Under the pieces are notes generated by a model. It did no database searches, was not told the origin of the DNA, and was given only the letters and a program-made list of their open reading frames with translations. A program made the translations under genes and the position numbers. DNA of 64,000 nucleotides from a virus, in the IMG/VR virus record IMGVR_UViG_3300031669_000014, positions 16,565 through 80,564 of that record; one strand, written 5' to 3'. Shown piece by piece: positions 36,219 to 45,272 of the stretch (positions are counted from its first letter, which is position 1; every line of letters starts with the position of its first letter).

Positions 36219-39200
36219 GAGGCTTTTACCTTTTTCATTAGATATTCTTGGAGCAATTCGTGAACTTTCACCCCTCCGTTGGTTGTGGACTGTGTTATGC
36301 GGTAGCCAAGGGTACGTATTTTCCTTACTCCAACGGAACGCGGTTTTAGTTTATATGTTTTAACCTCTGAGTTAGCCGATCCTGTTACGCTTATAGTCAG
36401 CGGCGTTCCTATCTCTACGTTATCTACGATGCAGTAGACACTCAATGTCACGGCAGAGGCAGCAGGGACAATGGCAAGGTAAAGATTCCTTACCTTTTTT
36501 TCAGCCGCAGAGCTGCCGAAATTAAAATGTTTCGTTTTCCATTCAAAACCAATCGCGCTTCCTGCGTCACTGGTTCCGTCGTCTGCCTGTGACAACTGTC
36601 CCTCATTGGCGTGGCCATATAGAAGTATTTCCTGCCCTGCCTCGGTAAACTTCGCATAGCAAGAAGCATGGTCGGAAAAACTTTCTAATAAAAGGCACTT
36701 GCGAATAGTATCGTAAATAATCCGCTTATTGTTGTAGATACTTGCCCCATTGGGAACATCAAACCTCAGTTTGTGGTCAAAATATGCTGCCGCTATTAGG
36801 CTTAATCTTCGCTTATTTAAACCGTCCCAGGTGTCTTTTAAACGTTCGGTAATAAGTGTCACTTGTGATAAATTAGAAAGGTAATACCCTTCCGTAAAGG
36901 CAAATCCAAACATATCCCCGGCCCTTGTCAATGAACGGGGAGCAATACACCCGGTCCCTGAGTGAAGCCGCCTCACTTCAAAGTCTGAAGGACCACTGCC
37001 AACCAATGCCCAAACACTTCTTTGTTTGGTTATAATCAAATAATCGTCAAATGATAATAAACCGGTTATCCAGTCGCCGTCGTTGGGGCTAATATCAATA
37101 AAACTCAACGCCCCCCATGTTTCGATAGCTAGAACGTCAGACCATTGCAGCCTTGAAGGGTTGGCCGTTGTGTGGGCCATAAAGGCATAGTTCTTATGTG
37201 TCGCCGCATACTGCCCGTGGGGGGGCGTACCTCCTAACGTGGCGGTGGCCCCTGTCCCTGTCCACTTCTGGGGCGCATCCAGTTTGTTGGTAATAATCAG
37301 CGTCGATGAAAGAGTCGTAAAATAAAATTGGCTTCCGGCAGTAAACCCGGTGGCCAATTCCACAGCAGCCGGCTCGTCATCATAGGATAGAGTTGAACTC
37401 TGCGCGCTCGGACTATCTGATCCGCTTACCGTTCCTGCTATAGCCATTTGTATATAACTGTGATAAGTTGAATTTATTGTTCCGTCGCCGGCTATTGCCG
37501 TCCAAGCATCCCAGGTTGCCTGATCCGTGCTTGTGCGGGTCCTAAAAGCTGTGGTAGAGCTTCCCGGAGTTGTAGTGGCGTAAGTCACCGCGCCGCTGGT
37601 CGTAACAGTTGCCCCGGAAATATCCTTATTTGCGCTTATCCAAACAAAACCACTTGTAGCCGTTGCTGTTGTCGCGTCGTTGAACTGTGCTAAAAGTAAC
37701 GTCGCAGGTGTGGAAGTAGGTGCGCTGGCAGTAGTTAAAAACGTTTGCGACCAAGCATCATTAATAGTCGTACCGTTGGCTAGCTCAGCCCTTAAATCAA
37801 CCAACTTCAGCGCATCAATAACACCGTTACCCTCGTAGCCAGCAGAAGTATAGCATCCGGTATAAACCCTTGTCGGCGCTGTCGGTAAGTTAACGTCAGA
37901 ATTGCTCACATGGACAACCGTTCCTGAGCCAATCTTATACCATAGGTGCATACCAGCCGCCAAGTCGCCATATGCAGAGACTAGATTAGCAGCGGCAAAA
38001 ACTATTACGTCACCAGCCGAATAAGTTAACGCCACAGATGCCAGCTGAACAATGGTTCCGCCATAGACCTTTTGAAGATATAACTTGTCGTCGGTTGGAT
38101 TAAAATAGACTGAATAAAAATTTGCTCCATCATTACTTAAAGTTAATAAACCCACATTATTTGTTCTGTTTATCGTGCTGGCTTGATCCGGTATCCAAAA
38201 CCCCGATATAAACCACTCGCTCGGCAATGCCGCTGCAAGGGTATAATAAAGGCTGTCGGCGTTTCTGGATACACTAGTAGTGGTTGTCACTATTGGCGAT
38301 ACGGGGTATGCCTTATTAATCAAATCAACCTGCCAGAAGATAGCCGATCCGGTTGCGGCAGCATTTCTAACCCCCCAGGTGGACCCATCGGCAGGGGCAA
38401 GGTACATTCTTGCGTTAGTGTTCCCGGTTGAATTATTGGTTACTGTAACTGCAAATCTATAATATCCGCTTATTAAGACTGCTGGATGTATAATAACTGA
38501 ACCAACCGAAGTAACAGAAACAGCATCCCCGGTGGCTGTGTTGATCTGAATATAGCACTTTTGGGCTGTACCTCCGGATAATTCAAGCCCAAGAAAAGGG
38601 AATCTAGTAGCGTCTGTATCTTTTTTGATATAAACAGAAGCCGTCCATGATGTACTATCGTTTGATATTGTTAACGCTTGAGAAATATATTCCGCGACGG
38701 CAGCATCGTCATCGGTTAATGTATCTGCCGTTGTTGCACCGTCTGGTGCAACAGTTGTATTTGGAGTTACGACGGGGGTCCCGCCAAGTGGCCAAGCTGC
38801 ATTATCTAATTGCTGGCTGTATAAAATAATATTGGTAGCTGCTTCATCCATATGGACACCGTTATTAAATTTTCCGGTTTCGTAGGACGGAGTAGCATCA
38901 GCAACGCTAACACCATTCTTTTTCCATTTAGTGCCTGTGCGGGCAAAAGTAGCAACCGGAGCCGCCAAGACCTTAATATCCCCCGCCGTGGTCGTTGTGT
39001 CGCAGTTACAGCGGTGGGCGGTTGCTTCCTGCCAATCGGCCTGGTCGGTCCAACTATAGATCAGGTGCGGCGTATCTTTATAAAGCTTTGTTCCTGCACC
39101 AAAAACAAGCCGGGAGGTAGTAGTATCAGGGTAAAAGTCAGTTATGCCATTACAGGCGTTGGAGGCGTCAAATGCAGAACCGAACCGTTCTGTTCGGCCC

Positions 39201-39376
39201 TCGCAGGTTTTTACAGTCCCTTTTTCATCCAGGGATGCATTGGTAAGGCTTGCCGCTTCGTTATCGTTTAAAAGCGTAGGATATACCACACCATCAACCA
39301 TACCGCCCGATTGGTCAACCAGCCTGCCTAGTTGATAGCCACCCGATCCCTGAATAATGGGTTTATTTTTCGCCAC
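36215..39376 (-). CDS. Tail hub/nozzle-like protein with carbohydrate-binding insertions
   Basis: About 1053 aa from GTG 39376. The ends fit a podovirus tail nozzle type protein: residues 5-110 and 720-1050 contain beta-propeller-like blocks (YAATHKNYAFMAHT, DDYLIITKQRSVWALVGSG). Between them is a typical phage CBM/LamG-like insertion (IILYSQQLDNAAWPLGG ... YYRFAVTVTNNSTG ... TSVSRNADSLYYT). It probably joins the portal and contacts host polysaccharide. Confidence 0.65.
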   Translation of the reverse strand: MAKNKPIIQGSGGYQLGRLVDQSGGMVDGVVYPTLLNDNEAASLTNASLDEKGTVKTCEGRTERFGSAFDASNACNGITDFYPDTTTSRLVFGAGTKLYKDTPHLIYSWTDQADWQEATAHRCNCDTTTTAGDIKVLAAPVATFARTGTKWKKNGVSVADATPSYETGKFNNGVHMDEAATNIILYSQQLDNAAWPLGGTPVVTPNTTVAPDGATTADTLTDDDAAVAEYISQALTISNDSTSWTASVYIKKDTDATRFPFLGLELSGGTAQKCYIQINTATGDAVSVTSVGSVIIHPAVLISGYYRFAVTVTNNSTGNTNARMYLAPADGSTWGVRNAAATGSAIFWQVDLINKAYPVSPIVTTTTSVSRNADSLYYTLAAALPSEWFISGFWIPDQASTINRTNNVGLLTLSNDGANFYSVYFNPTDDKLYLQKVYGGTIVQLASVALTYSAGDVIVFAAANLVSAYGDLAAGMHLWYKIGSGTVVHVSNSDVNLPTAPTRVYTGCYTSAGYEGNGVIDALKLVDLRAELANGTTINDAWSQTFLTTASAPTSTPATLLLAQFNDATTATATSGFVWISANKDISGATVTTSGAVTYATTTPGSSTTAFRTRTSTDQATWDAWTAIAGDGTINSTYHSYIQMAIAGTVSGSDSPSAQSSTLSYDDEPAAVELATGFTAGSQFYFTTLSSTLIITNKLDAPQKWTGTGATATLGGTPPHGQYAATHKNYAFMAHTTANPSRLQWSDVLAIETWGALSFIDISPNDGDWITGLLSFDDYLIITKQRSVWALVGSGPSDFEVRRLHSGTGCIAPRSLTRAGDMFGFAFTEGYYLSNLSQVTLITERLKDTWDGLNKRRLSLIAAAYFDHKLRFDVPNGASIYNNKRIIYDTIRKCLLLESFSDHASCYAKFTEAGQEILLYGHANEGQLSQADDGTSDAGSAIGFEWKTKHFNFGSSAAEKKVRNLYLAIVPAASAVTLSVYCIVDNVEIGTPLTISVTGSANSEVKTYKLKPRSVGVRKIRTLGYRITQSTTNGGVKVHELLQEYLMKKVKAS

Positions 39377-39653
39377 CCGCCTCACCCCCAAACTCAGACA
39401 GTATCAGTCTTACAGCAAGTTCTTTTGTCGTCTCAAACGCCCGCATTTCCATACCCACATCAGAAGAATCACCAACCGCCTCAGAAGTATAGAGCATACA
39501 ACGGGGGGCCCTGGAAAGGGCATACTTCCCTTCTTCGGTGTCAAAGTAGGCTTCCAACTCCTGGCGCATTTTTTCTAAAGTAGAAAACGAGGCTTTTTTG
39601 CCTCGTTCCCACCCGTTCCTCTTTACCATTTTTAAAAGCTCGTCGCGTTTCAT
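39363..39653 (-). CDS. Small structural-region protein
   Basis: A 96-aa charged protein (KRDELLKMVKRNGWERGK, LEKMRQELEAYFDTEEGKY). ATG 39653 overlaps the upstream TGA (ATGA). Possibly a chaperone or tail completion factor. No family recognised. Confidence 0.55.
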   Translation of the reverse strand: MKRDELLKMVKRNGWERGKKASFSTLEKMRQELEAYFDTEEGKYALSRAPRCMLYTSEAVGDSSDVGMEMRAFETTKELAVRLILSEFGGEAGGEK

Positions 39654-40192
39654 TCCCACGTCATCCTTTTGGTTTGAGATTGCTCCCTTTTGTCGTGGCT
39701 ATGGAGCAGTTTCGCGGCTGCCTTAGCCTTGCCGATACCTTCAAAAACAAGCCGTAGCCCGTCCGCGTTCTGGTCGTTGTCCTGTAGTTTGAATTTCCCA
39801 GCCATGTAAGTAGCCATAGCCCTGTGAAAGACGGTATTTATCACAGGAGTATTGGCAATCGCTGTGACTGATGTTGGAAGTATAGTGGAAGTTATTGTAT
39901 ACGTGTCTGCGTCGGGTATTCTTATTTCGTCGCGATCATAGTTGATCTCGTATTCCCCTGTATATTTGTCGCTATTAGAATCGAGTATCTCTACTATTTG
40001 GAGGTGTCCGCTGGTGCGGGCATACCATGTGTCGGAATCAGCCACAGTGAGGCTCTGCGCTGCCGTATAACGAAACACCTCGACAAGCACCGCTTCTTCC
40101 ATGAAGTCATTCGTCCAGCGTATAGCGTCGGCGTCCTCTATGGTGTCGTCAACGTAAGATTCCGCAAGGGTTTGGATATCTTCAACAGTCAT
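39650..40192 (-). CDS. Head-tail adaptor-like protein
   Basis: A 180-aa protein: N-terminal helices (VEDIQTLAESYVDDTIED), RWTNDFMEEAVLVEVFRY, a beta-rich middle and a helical C-terminus with KLQDNDQNADGLRLVFEGI. This helix-beta-helix layout fits podovirus tail adaptors that dock to the portal. Confidence 0.65.
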   Translation of the reverse strand: MTVEDIQTLAESYVDDTIEDADAIRWTNDFMEEAVLVEVFRYTAAQSLTVADSDTWYARTSGHLQIVEILDSNSDKYTGEYEINYDRDEIRIPDADTYTITSTILPTSVTAIANTPVINTVFHRAMATYMAGKFKLQDNDQNADGLRLVFEGIGKAKAAAKLLHSHDKREQSQTKRMTWE

Positions 40193-40223
40193 AAAAAATA
40201 CCCCCTTTCATGGGAGTTAAAAA

Positions 40224-40997
40224 TCAAGGAAGTGCTACCCCTCGGGGAGCAAGTTCGGCTTTGAGAGCGTTGAAAATCTGCGTTATTTCAGGCAGCGCAA
40301 GGGCTACTTTGTAAGCCGCGAGAAAGGCGATCGGTTCGGTGGAGTTGAAGTAACTGTCCACCGTGGCGTTGTAACGGAGTGTCCCGATAGTCGCCCTATC
40401 AACTGTGATAGCACCGAGAGCCACAGCTGCGGGTGAGGCAAGCAGAGTGATATTCCGGTAAAGATAAATATTGTTTCCGTTCCTTACTCCCGTATACATG
40501 GCGTATGCGTCTGAATAGGCCGTTGCAGATGCGGCGGATACTATATTTGCGGCATCGTCTCGCACCACGAAACGAGGTTTGTTTGCATCGGTAAAGTCCA
40601 ATTGTCCGGCAATCGGAGTTGCGTTTGAATTTGATCGTTCTCCGAAAATCGTCCGGTAGACTGCCCCCGCCGTATTATTCACAACCGCCACAATTGAATA
40701 AGTCGTTATGCCGGATGCAATTAGCGGCGATAAAAGCAGGGGCGTTACTACGTAGTCGTCCGCGCCGAATATCAACCCCCGGTTTGTCCATGTCGGGTCA
40801 TTCGTGTCCACACCATCCGAACTGCCGAGTGTACCGTGGTTCCCGTAAGGCGACCAATCGACAAGCCTCTGCCCCTGGCCCTCGTTGAATTTGTACCAGG
40901 CGACAAGGCCAGCGCGGACAATGTCTCCCCTATCTTCGCCAACCCTGATAAGTCCAGGCAGTTCGAGTTTCGGTTGGGTAGGCGTAATTAATTGCAT
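40224..40997 (-). CDS. LamG/concanavalin-like virion protein
   Basis: A 257-aa protein with the LamG_3 pattern: LVAWYKFNEGQGQRLVDWS, YGNHGTLGSSDG, GLIFGADDYVVTP, ending in AFLAAYKVALALPEITQIF. It probably decorates the particle and binds sugars. Its neighbours are capsid-region genes. Confidence 0.75.
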   Translation of the reverse strand: MQLITPTQPKLELPGLIRVGEDRGDIVRAGLVAWYKFNEGQGQRLVDWSPYGNHGTLGSSDGVDTNDPTWTNRGLIFGADDYVVTPLLLSPLIASGITTYSIVAVVNNTAGAVYRTIFGERSNSNATPIAGQLDFTDANKPRFVVRDDAANIVSAASATAYSDAYAMYTGVRNGNNIYLYRNITLLASPAAVALGAITVDRATIGTLRYNATVDSYFNSTEPIAFLAAYKVALALPEITQIFNALKAELAPRGVALP

Positions 40998-41006
40998 AGT
41001 CTACAC

Positions 41007-41852
41007 CTACCTTCCTGTTATCGGGTCTACCCAGATACTCACCGCGGCGCCCTGGCCAACAACGGAACTGATGAGGATAACAAGTCCGGGCGTACCGTCA
41101 ACGTACATTTCAAACTCCTGGTAAAAACTCTGACCAATGCCAGCAACTAGCAAAACAGGCGTAATGGTTCCCTGGTGCCAAATGGTAGTATCAGTTTTAT
41201 TCTGCATGAACGGAATTAAGTTTAGTGACGGTGCAGCGCGAAGGTCGGTCAAAGCTACTTTAACGAGGACACGGACTTTCATAACTCCTGTACAGTTTAC
41301 AGCGGTAGGGGTTGCAGGGGTATAGGCGTTATTCTGCGCGAATACGGCGTTTGTGGATGCTATACCAGTACCAACTACCTGTACGTTGACCACGCCGGCA
41401 CTCCCACCAGCCCCCACCGTACCAACGGCAGTTACGGCACACCCTGCGGCGCGTTGAGCCTCGGTAACTCTTGCTACCCAAAGGGGCGCGGTCGGCGCGG
41501 TTGAGAGACAAATATCGTAATAGGTGGCCCCTGCACATTGAGGTATTGTTATGTCAATAGACTTATTTACGGTCGGCGTGACCGTGACTAATGCACTCAT
41601 GCCGACAGTCCCATAAATATTCCCAGGTGCAACGCCAATGCCGTGAGATACGGCAGTAAGGGAACCTGCGGTGGCGGAGTCTGCTGCCGTAATGGTGATT
41701 ACAGCCAACTTGTCAGTTGCGGTAATGGCCGAACGGTGGAGCGTTCCTGTTGCTCTACTACCCGTTAGTTCTACATTATGGGCCGTTCCCCCGGCGTTGG
41801 TTAATCTGTTTAACAAATCTTGCGCACTATATTGTTTTCCTGTGGCTGGCAA
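41007..41852 (-). CDS. Virion structural protein, beta-rich
   Basis: A 281-aa protein rich in Ala, Thr and Val with repeated Ig-like strand patterns (GATYYDICLSTAPTAPLW, PGLVILISSVVGQGAAVS). Probably a decoration or fibre-base protein. No closer assignment. Confidence 0.55.
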   Translation of the reverse strand: MPATGKQYSAQDLLNRLTNAGGTAHNVELTGSRATGTLHRSAITATDKLAVITITAADSATAGSLTAVSHGIGVAPGNIYGTVGMSALVTVTPTVNKSIDITIPQCAGATYYDICLSTAPTAPLWVARVTEAQRAAGCAVTAVGTVGAGGSAGVVNVQVVGTGIASTNAVFAQNNAYTPATPTAVNCTGVMKVRVLVKVALTDLRAAPSLNLIPFMQNKTDTTIWHQGTITPVLLVAGIGQSFYQEFEMYVDGTPGLVILISSVVGQGAAVSIWVDPITGR

Positions 41853-41857
41853 TTAAA

Positions 41858-42268
41858 TCACCTCTTTTTTTGAGGCGTCCCCCCGATAACAGGAGGTTTT
41901 ACCTCTACCTCTTTCTTAAACTGCGGGAATTCTTCCTCCTGCGGTAAGACTTGGGCGATTTTCTTCGCCTCAATTTCCCTCAAATCAACCAATTGGATTT
42001 CTTCTTCCTTAATTGGTTCAATTCTCAATCTAGGGACTTTCTTGTCCCTGTCCTCCGGTTTAAACGCCGCGTAACGCATAGCAACACGTTTGTTCTCGGC
42101 GGCTGCCTCCAACTCATCCTCTCCGTTAATAACCTTCGGATCGCCAATAAAATGATAGGCGACATAGTCCGGTACTTTGGCGGCCTGACCAGGCGGGATG
42201 CGAATTTCTTTACCAGCGCATTTATCCACAAATTCTTTTTTCATCTCGTTAACAAGATAGACGTACAA
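41858..42268 (-). CDS. Small structural-region protein
   Basis: A 136-aa protein. TTG 42268 lies five bases after AGAGGTGA. It reads YVYLVNEMKKEFVDKCAGK, then IPPGQAAKVPDYVAYHFIGDP, a pattern common in small proteins of phage structural operons, with a charged Pro/Glu tail. Function unknown. Confidence 0.6.
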   Translation of the reverse strand: MYVYLVNEMKKEFVDKCAGKEIRIPPGQAAKVPDYVAYHFIGDPKVINGEDELEAAAENKRVAMRYAAFKPEDRDKKVPRLRIEPIKEEEIQLVDLREIEAKKIAQVLPQEEEFPQFKKEVEVKPPVIGGTPQKKR

Positions 42269-42318
42269 TAAAATCACCTCTTTTAAAAAATTAGGGGAGG
42301 GATAAACCCTCCCTTAGA

Positions 42319-42837
42319 TTAGACGAACTGCATAGTGACCGTAATCGTTCCCAGGGCGTACGATGTAGCCGCGCCGGATTGAACCTTTAAGCAAAGCGCA
42401 TCCCCTGCCGCCAGGGTCCCGGCTGCGGTTGTTACTGCCGTTATACTGACAGGCGTATTCGCTGTACTTGTCAGGTCAAAGCCGGTTGTAAACAAATCGT
42501 CACCGGCCCCGGGAGCCTCAGCACTTGTTAATTTTTCAACGGTTAATACTCCAGCCTGGCCAGCCACGGTTACGTGTCTTTCGTATGCGCTGACTATTTT
42601 ACAGGCAGCGGGCGCAATGAAAAATGTCTTGGCAACGTCAGCGGCAGCAACCTGGGGATATGTTACTTGGAACTTTTGACCGACCACGTATTTGCCTTCC
42701 GTTAGTCCGTCTGCTGCTGCATTTAATTCTGCGGCAGTAGACGTAACTGCGGTTCCATTTAGTTTAAGGTCTTTGCAGTCCACCGTCATGTTTTTAAGAT
42801 CGGGAAGAAAACGACTGAGTAATTTTGTAAGAGCCAT
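42319..42837 (-). CDS. Head decoration/fibre protein
   Basis: A 172-aa protein with LNGTAVTSTAAELNAAADG, a motif common at the base of head fibres and decoration proteins, followed by a beta-rich Ala/Thr domain ending TITVTMQFV. It lies two genes after the capsid gene. Confidence 0.65.
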   Translation of the reverse strand: MALTKLLSRFLPDLKNMTVDCKDLKLNGTAVTSTAAELNAAADGLTEGKYVVGQKFQVTYPQVAAADVAKTFFIAPAACKIVSAYERHVTVAGQAGVLTVEKLTSAEAPGAGDDLFTTGFDLTSTANTPVSITAVTTAAGTLAAGDALCLKVQSGAATSYALGTITVTMQFV

Positions 42838-42889
42838 CTATAAACCCCCTTTCAAGGAAATAGGGAGGGGTAATCCCTCCCCACTGCAA

Positions 42890-43375
42890 TTAGAAATCAC
42901 AAGTTAAAATAGTCGCCACTGTGTCGGCAGCATCCACGTCAGCAGCATACGCCCACCCAATAGGATTATATAAGGGGGCCGTCCCTGCGGCGGTGCGGTC
43001 AACCACGCCGTCTGTGGTAGCATGAAGAATCAACGCGTCGGTAACAGCAATATCGTCACCCGCATCGGTTGCTACGGCGGCATGATACCCTTTAATCTGA
43101 ATCCAGCCGTAGTAACTTGCGGTGATTACCCCGATGCCCACGCCAGCCGGAAGGTTAACGTTTGTGTCTGTTCTATCGCTTGAAGCTACCGTGCGGGTAT
43201 AATCGGTATACGCGAGTGCCGTCCCGTTTGCTACGGTGGTGTCCGAGGCTGCCTGGACATATTTGTAATATCTCCACCCGTAGGTCGCGCTGTATTCGGC
43301 GCGTACTATACCGAGCTGGTCCTTTGCAGAGGAATCATTGGCGGTTAATTCAGTTTTAAAAATAGTATGGTACAT
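42890..43375 (-). CDS. Capsid-associated (cement) protein
   Basis: A 161-aa beta-rich protein beginning MYHTIFKTELTAND; ATG 43375 follows AAGGAG. It reads GVGIGVITASYYGWIQIKG, a pattern seen in phage capsid cement proteins. It lies directly after the major capsid gene. Confidence 0.65.
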   Translation of the reverse strand: MYHTIFKTELTANDSSAKDQLGIVRAEYSATYGWRYYKYVQAASDTTVANGTALAYTDYTRTVASSDRTDTNVNLPAGVGIGVITASYYGWIQIKGYHAAVATDAGDDIAVTDALILHATTDGVVDRTAAGTAPLYNPIGWAYAADVDAADTVATILTCDF

Positions 43376-43411
43376 TAATTTCAACTCCTTTCAATAATTA
43401 GCACTACCTAG

Positions 43412-44353
43412 CTAGGTAGTAATACTTACGAGCCTGCCCTGATAGCGGCAGTTGGTACAAAGAAGGTTGGCCTTGTAGATAAATTGCCCCACGCCTACGT
43501 CCTGATTTGTGGGCTCTTTCCATCCGGACCACTTCGCCTCATTGTACCCGTCCATCGGATACAGTTTCAGGTAGTTGCTGTTCAGGAAGTACATTTGCCC
43601 GGTAGTACACTGAGCGTCAACCACCACAGGAGTACCATTGAAGTTGATCATGGTAAAACCATAGTCAACGCTCATCTTCTCCGAAGTAGATCGCTGAATG
43701 GGTGTAATCAACTCCCACAGGTCATCCCAGATATCCTGCGTGGTCACGATAAGGCCAGGGCGCTCCTCGCCGTCAGTCAGGTCGCCATACATGCTCTGCA
43801 TGACTGCCAGGCTGATGTAGTCTGAAACTGCGGTGTACTTCGCCTTCCACCATGTCGCGTCAGTAAGACGCTCGATATTGGCGTATGTTGCTATGTTGGT
43901 GCCGTCATCCACAACCGCCTTTAAGCCGGTCAGCTGCTTATTGCTGGTACCGGTGCCGTCTGAGAAAATACCTGCCGTAAGCTGGTAAGACAGGGTTTTC
44001 CGAGCATTATTCAGTTTGTATTCCACCAGATCAACCACGGAGTTCTTGCCTTTGTTCTGATCCTTGTCGTCGCCGGTCATAACCACCGAAACATAGATAT
44101 CCTTCCAACCAACCTCTGCCTTGGTAGCAGTCTGGATATCATTGGTCAGGAAGGTATCCGCGCCGGAAAACCAACCGGTATTCGTGTTGCGGGCGTATTC
44201 TACCGGAGCCTGTAACTTGGTGCCACTCTTGCCGGTTTTTTGGTTTTTCTTAAACCACTTCAATACCGGTGTAGCGTTGAAAATGTTGTCTGTAACCTTT
44301 TTGATTACGTCCTCTCTAGTAAGAGAGTTTAGAGTATCGTAGGTAAGAGCCAT
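43412..44353 (-). CDS. Major capsid protein (phage B)
   Basis: A 313-aa protein: helical arm (LTREDVIKKVTDNIFNATPVLKWF), GGAD-free central domain with LQAPVEYARNTNTGWFSGAD, and a C-terminal segment CTTGQMYFLNSNYLKLYPM typical of the HK97-fold capsid families of podoviruses. It follows the scaffold gene with a good ribosome site. It forms the icosahedral shell. Confidence 0.88.
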   Translation of the reverse strand: MALTYDTLNSLTREDVIKKVTDNIFNATPVLKWFKKNQKTGKSGTKLQAPVEYARNTNTGWFSGADTFLTNDIQTATKAEVGWKDIYVSVVMTGDDKDQNKGKNSVVDLVEYKLNNARKTLSYQLTAGIFSDGTGTSNKQLTGLKAVVDDGTNIATYANIERLTDATWWKAKYTAVSDYISLAVMQSMYGDLTDGEERPGLIVTTQDIWDDLWELITPIQRSTSEKMSVDYGFTMINFNGTPVVVDAQCTTGQMYFLNSNYLKLYPMDGYNEAKWSGWKEPTNQDVGVGQFIYKANLLCTNCRYQGRLVSITT

Positions 44354-44404
44354 TTAAATTCATCTCCTTTCAAAATTAAACGGACCTAAGTTAAAGAGCC
44401 GTCT

Positions 44405-45133
44405 TTACCACTCGATTTCTCCCGCCGCAGCGGTTAAAGCATCCCGCAACGAGGTATTTTTAGAAATACCCGGCGTTACTTTCGTAGCCGACCCCGGCAC
44501 GGTCTTGCCTTTCGCTTTCAAGGCGAGATTCTTTTTGTAATCCTCCTGCGCCCTCTTAGCAGCCGTTTCGCGGATAGTATCCCTGGTCACCATCTTGTAG
44601 GCGTCCTCAAGAAACCATCCCTTTTCGGTAGCGAAGTCCTCAATTTCTTCAATATCCTGCTTGGTCGGCTTTTTGCCAAAATCCTTTTCCCACATGGCCG
44701 TAACCTTTTCCAGATCACGATCATATTTTATTTGGCTGCGCTCTTGAAGAAGTTGATCGACGCGCGGGTCGTGCTGTGGAGCGTTACCCTGCTCCACCGG
44801 TGCGCCTTTAACCAGCTCGGCCATTACATGCCTAACCAGATCGCGGGGCTGAACCCCGTAGCGCTGACTGATCGATTTAAAGTCGTCGATTGTGCGCCGG
44901 TCAAAGCCCACATCTTCAAGCTTGGACATTTCCTTTGCCCATTGCTTGTTAAAAATGCGGCCTGATTCGGACTTGAACTTGTTGTCAAAATCCTCCTGCG
45001 TGTAAACCTTTTCCGGTAGTGTTTCAACCAGATCGGCACCACCGTCTACCGTGGGATCGACTTGTGTTTCATTCCCCGGCACTTCAAGGCTGTCGTCACC
45101 TGTGGGGAGCATTAATTCTTCGTTGTCCGGCAT
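44405..45133 (-). CDS. Scaffolding protein (phage B)
   Basis: A 242-aa acidic, helical protein (YTQEDFDNKFKSESGRIF, QLLQERSQIKYDRDLEKV) directly upstream of the capsid gene, the classic place and composition of scaffolds. The basic C-terminus (KNLALKAKGKTV) would bind capsid protein. It is expected to leave or be cut during head maturation. Confidence 0.82.
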   Translation of the reverse strand: MPDNEELMLPTGDDSLEVPGNETQVDPTVDGGADLVETLPEKVYTQEDFDNKFKSESGRIFNKQWAKEMSKLEDVGFDRRTIDDFKSISQRYGVQPRDLVRHVMAELVKGAPVEQGNAPQHDPRVDQLLQERSQIKYDRDLEKVTAMWEKDFGKKPTKQDIEEIEDFATEKGWFLEDAYKMVTRDTIRETAAKRAQEDYKKNLALKAKGKTVPGSATKVTPGISKNTSLRDALTAAAGEIEW

Positions 45134-45240
45134 AAAAACCTCCCGTGCTTAAAGTCCCGTCGGACTATAGATTCTCCCAGCCTTTGGCTGTCGTCATCCG
45201 CAATTACGGCATCAAAAAAGCGCCTTTCGACGCGGTGCAA
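45112..45240 (-). CDS. Possible 42-aa protein overlapping the scaffold start
   Basis: TTG 45240 opens a frame reading HRVERRFFDAVIADDDSQRL that runs 22 bases into the scaffold gene. There is no strong ribosome site. It may be real or chance; the 45134-45272 gap otherwise holds nothing. Confidence 0.3.
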   Translation of the reverse strand: MHRVERRFFDAVIADDDSQRLGESIVRRDFKHGRFLCRTTKN

Positions 45241-45272
45241 GCTACTTTCTTCCGCCTTTTCCCTTCTTATCT

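Noticed and set aside
36215-39376. Diversity-generating retroelement target in the tail protein
   Set aside because: No reverse transcriptase or template repeat is present in the window; variation cannot be inferred.
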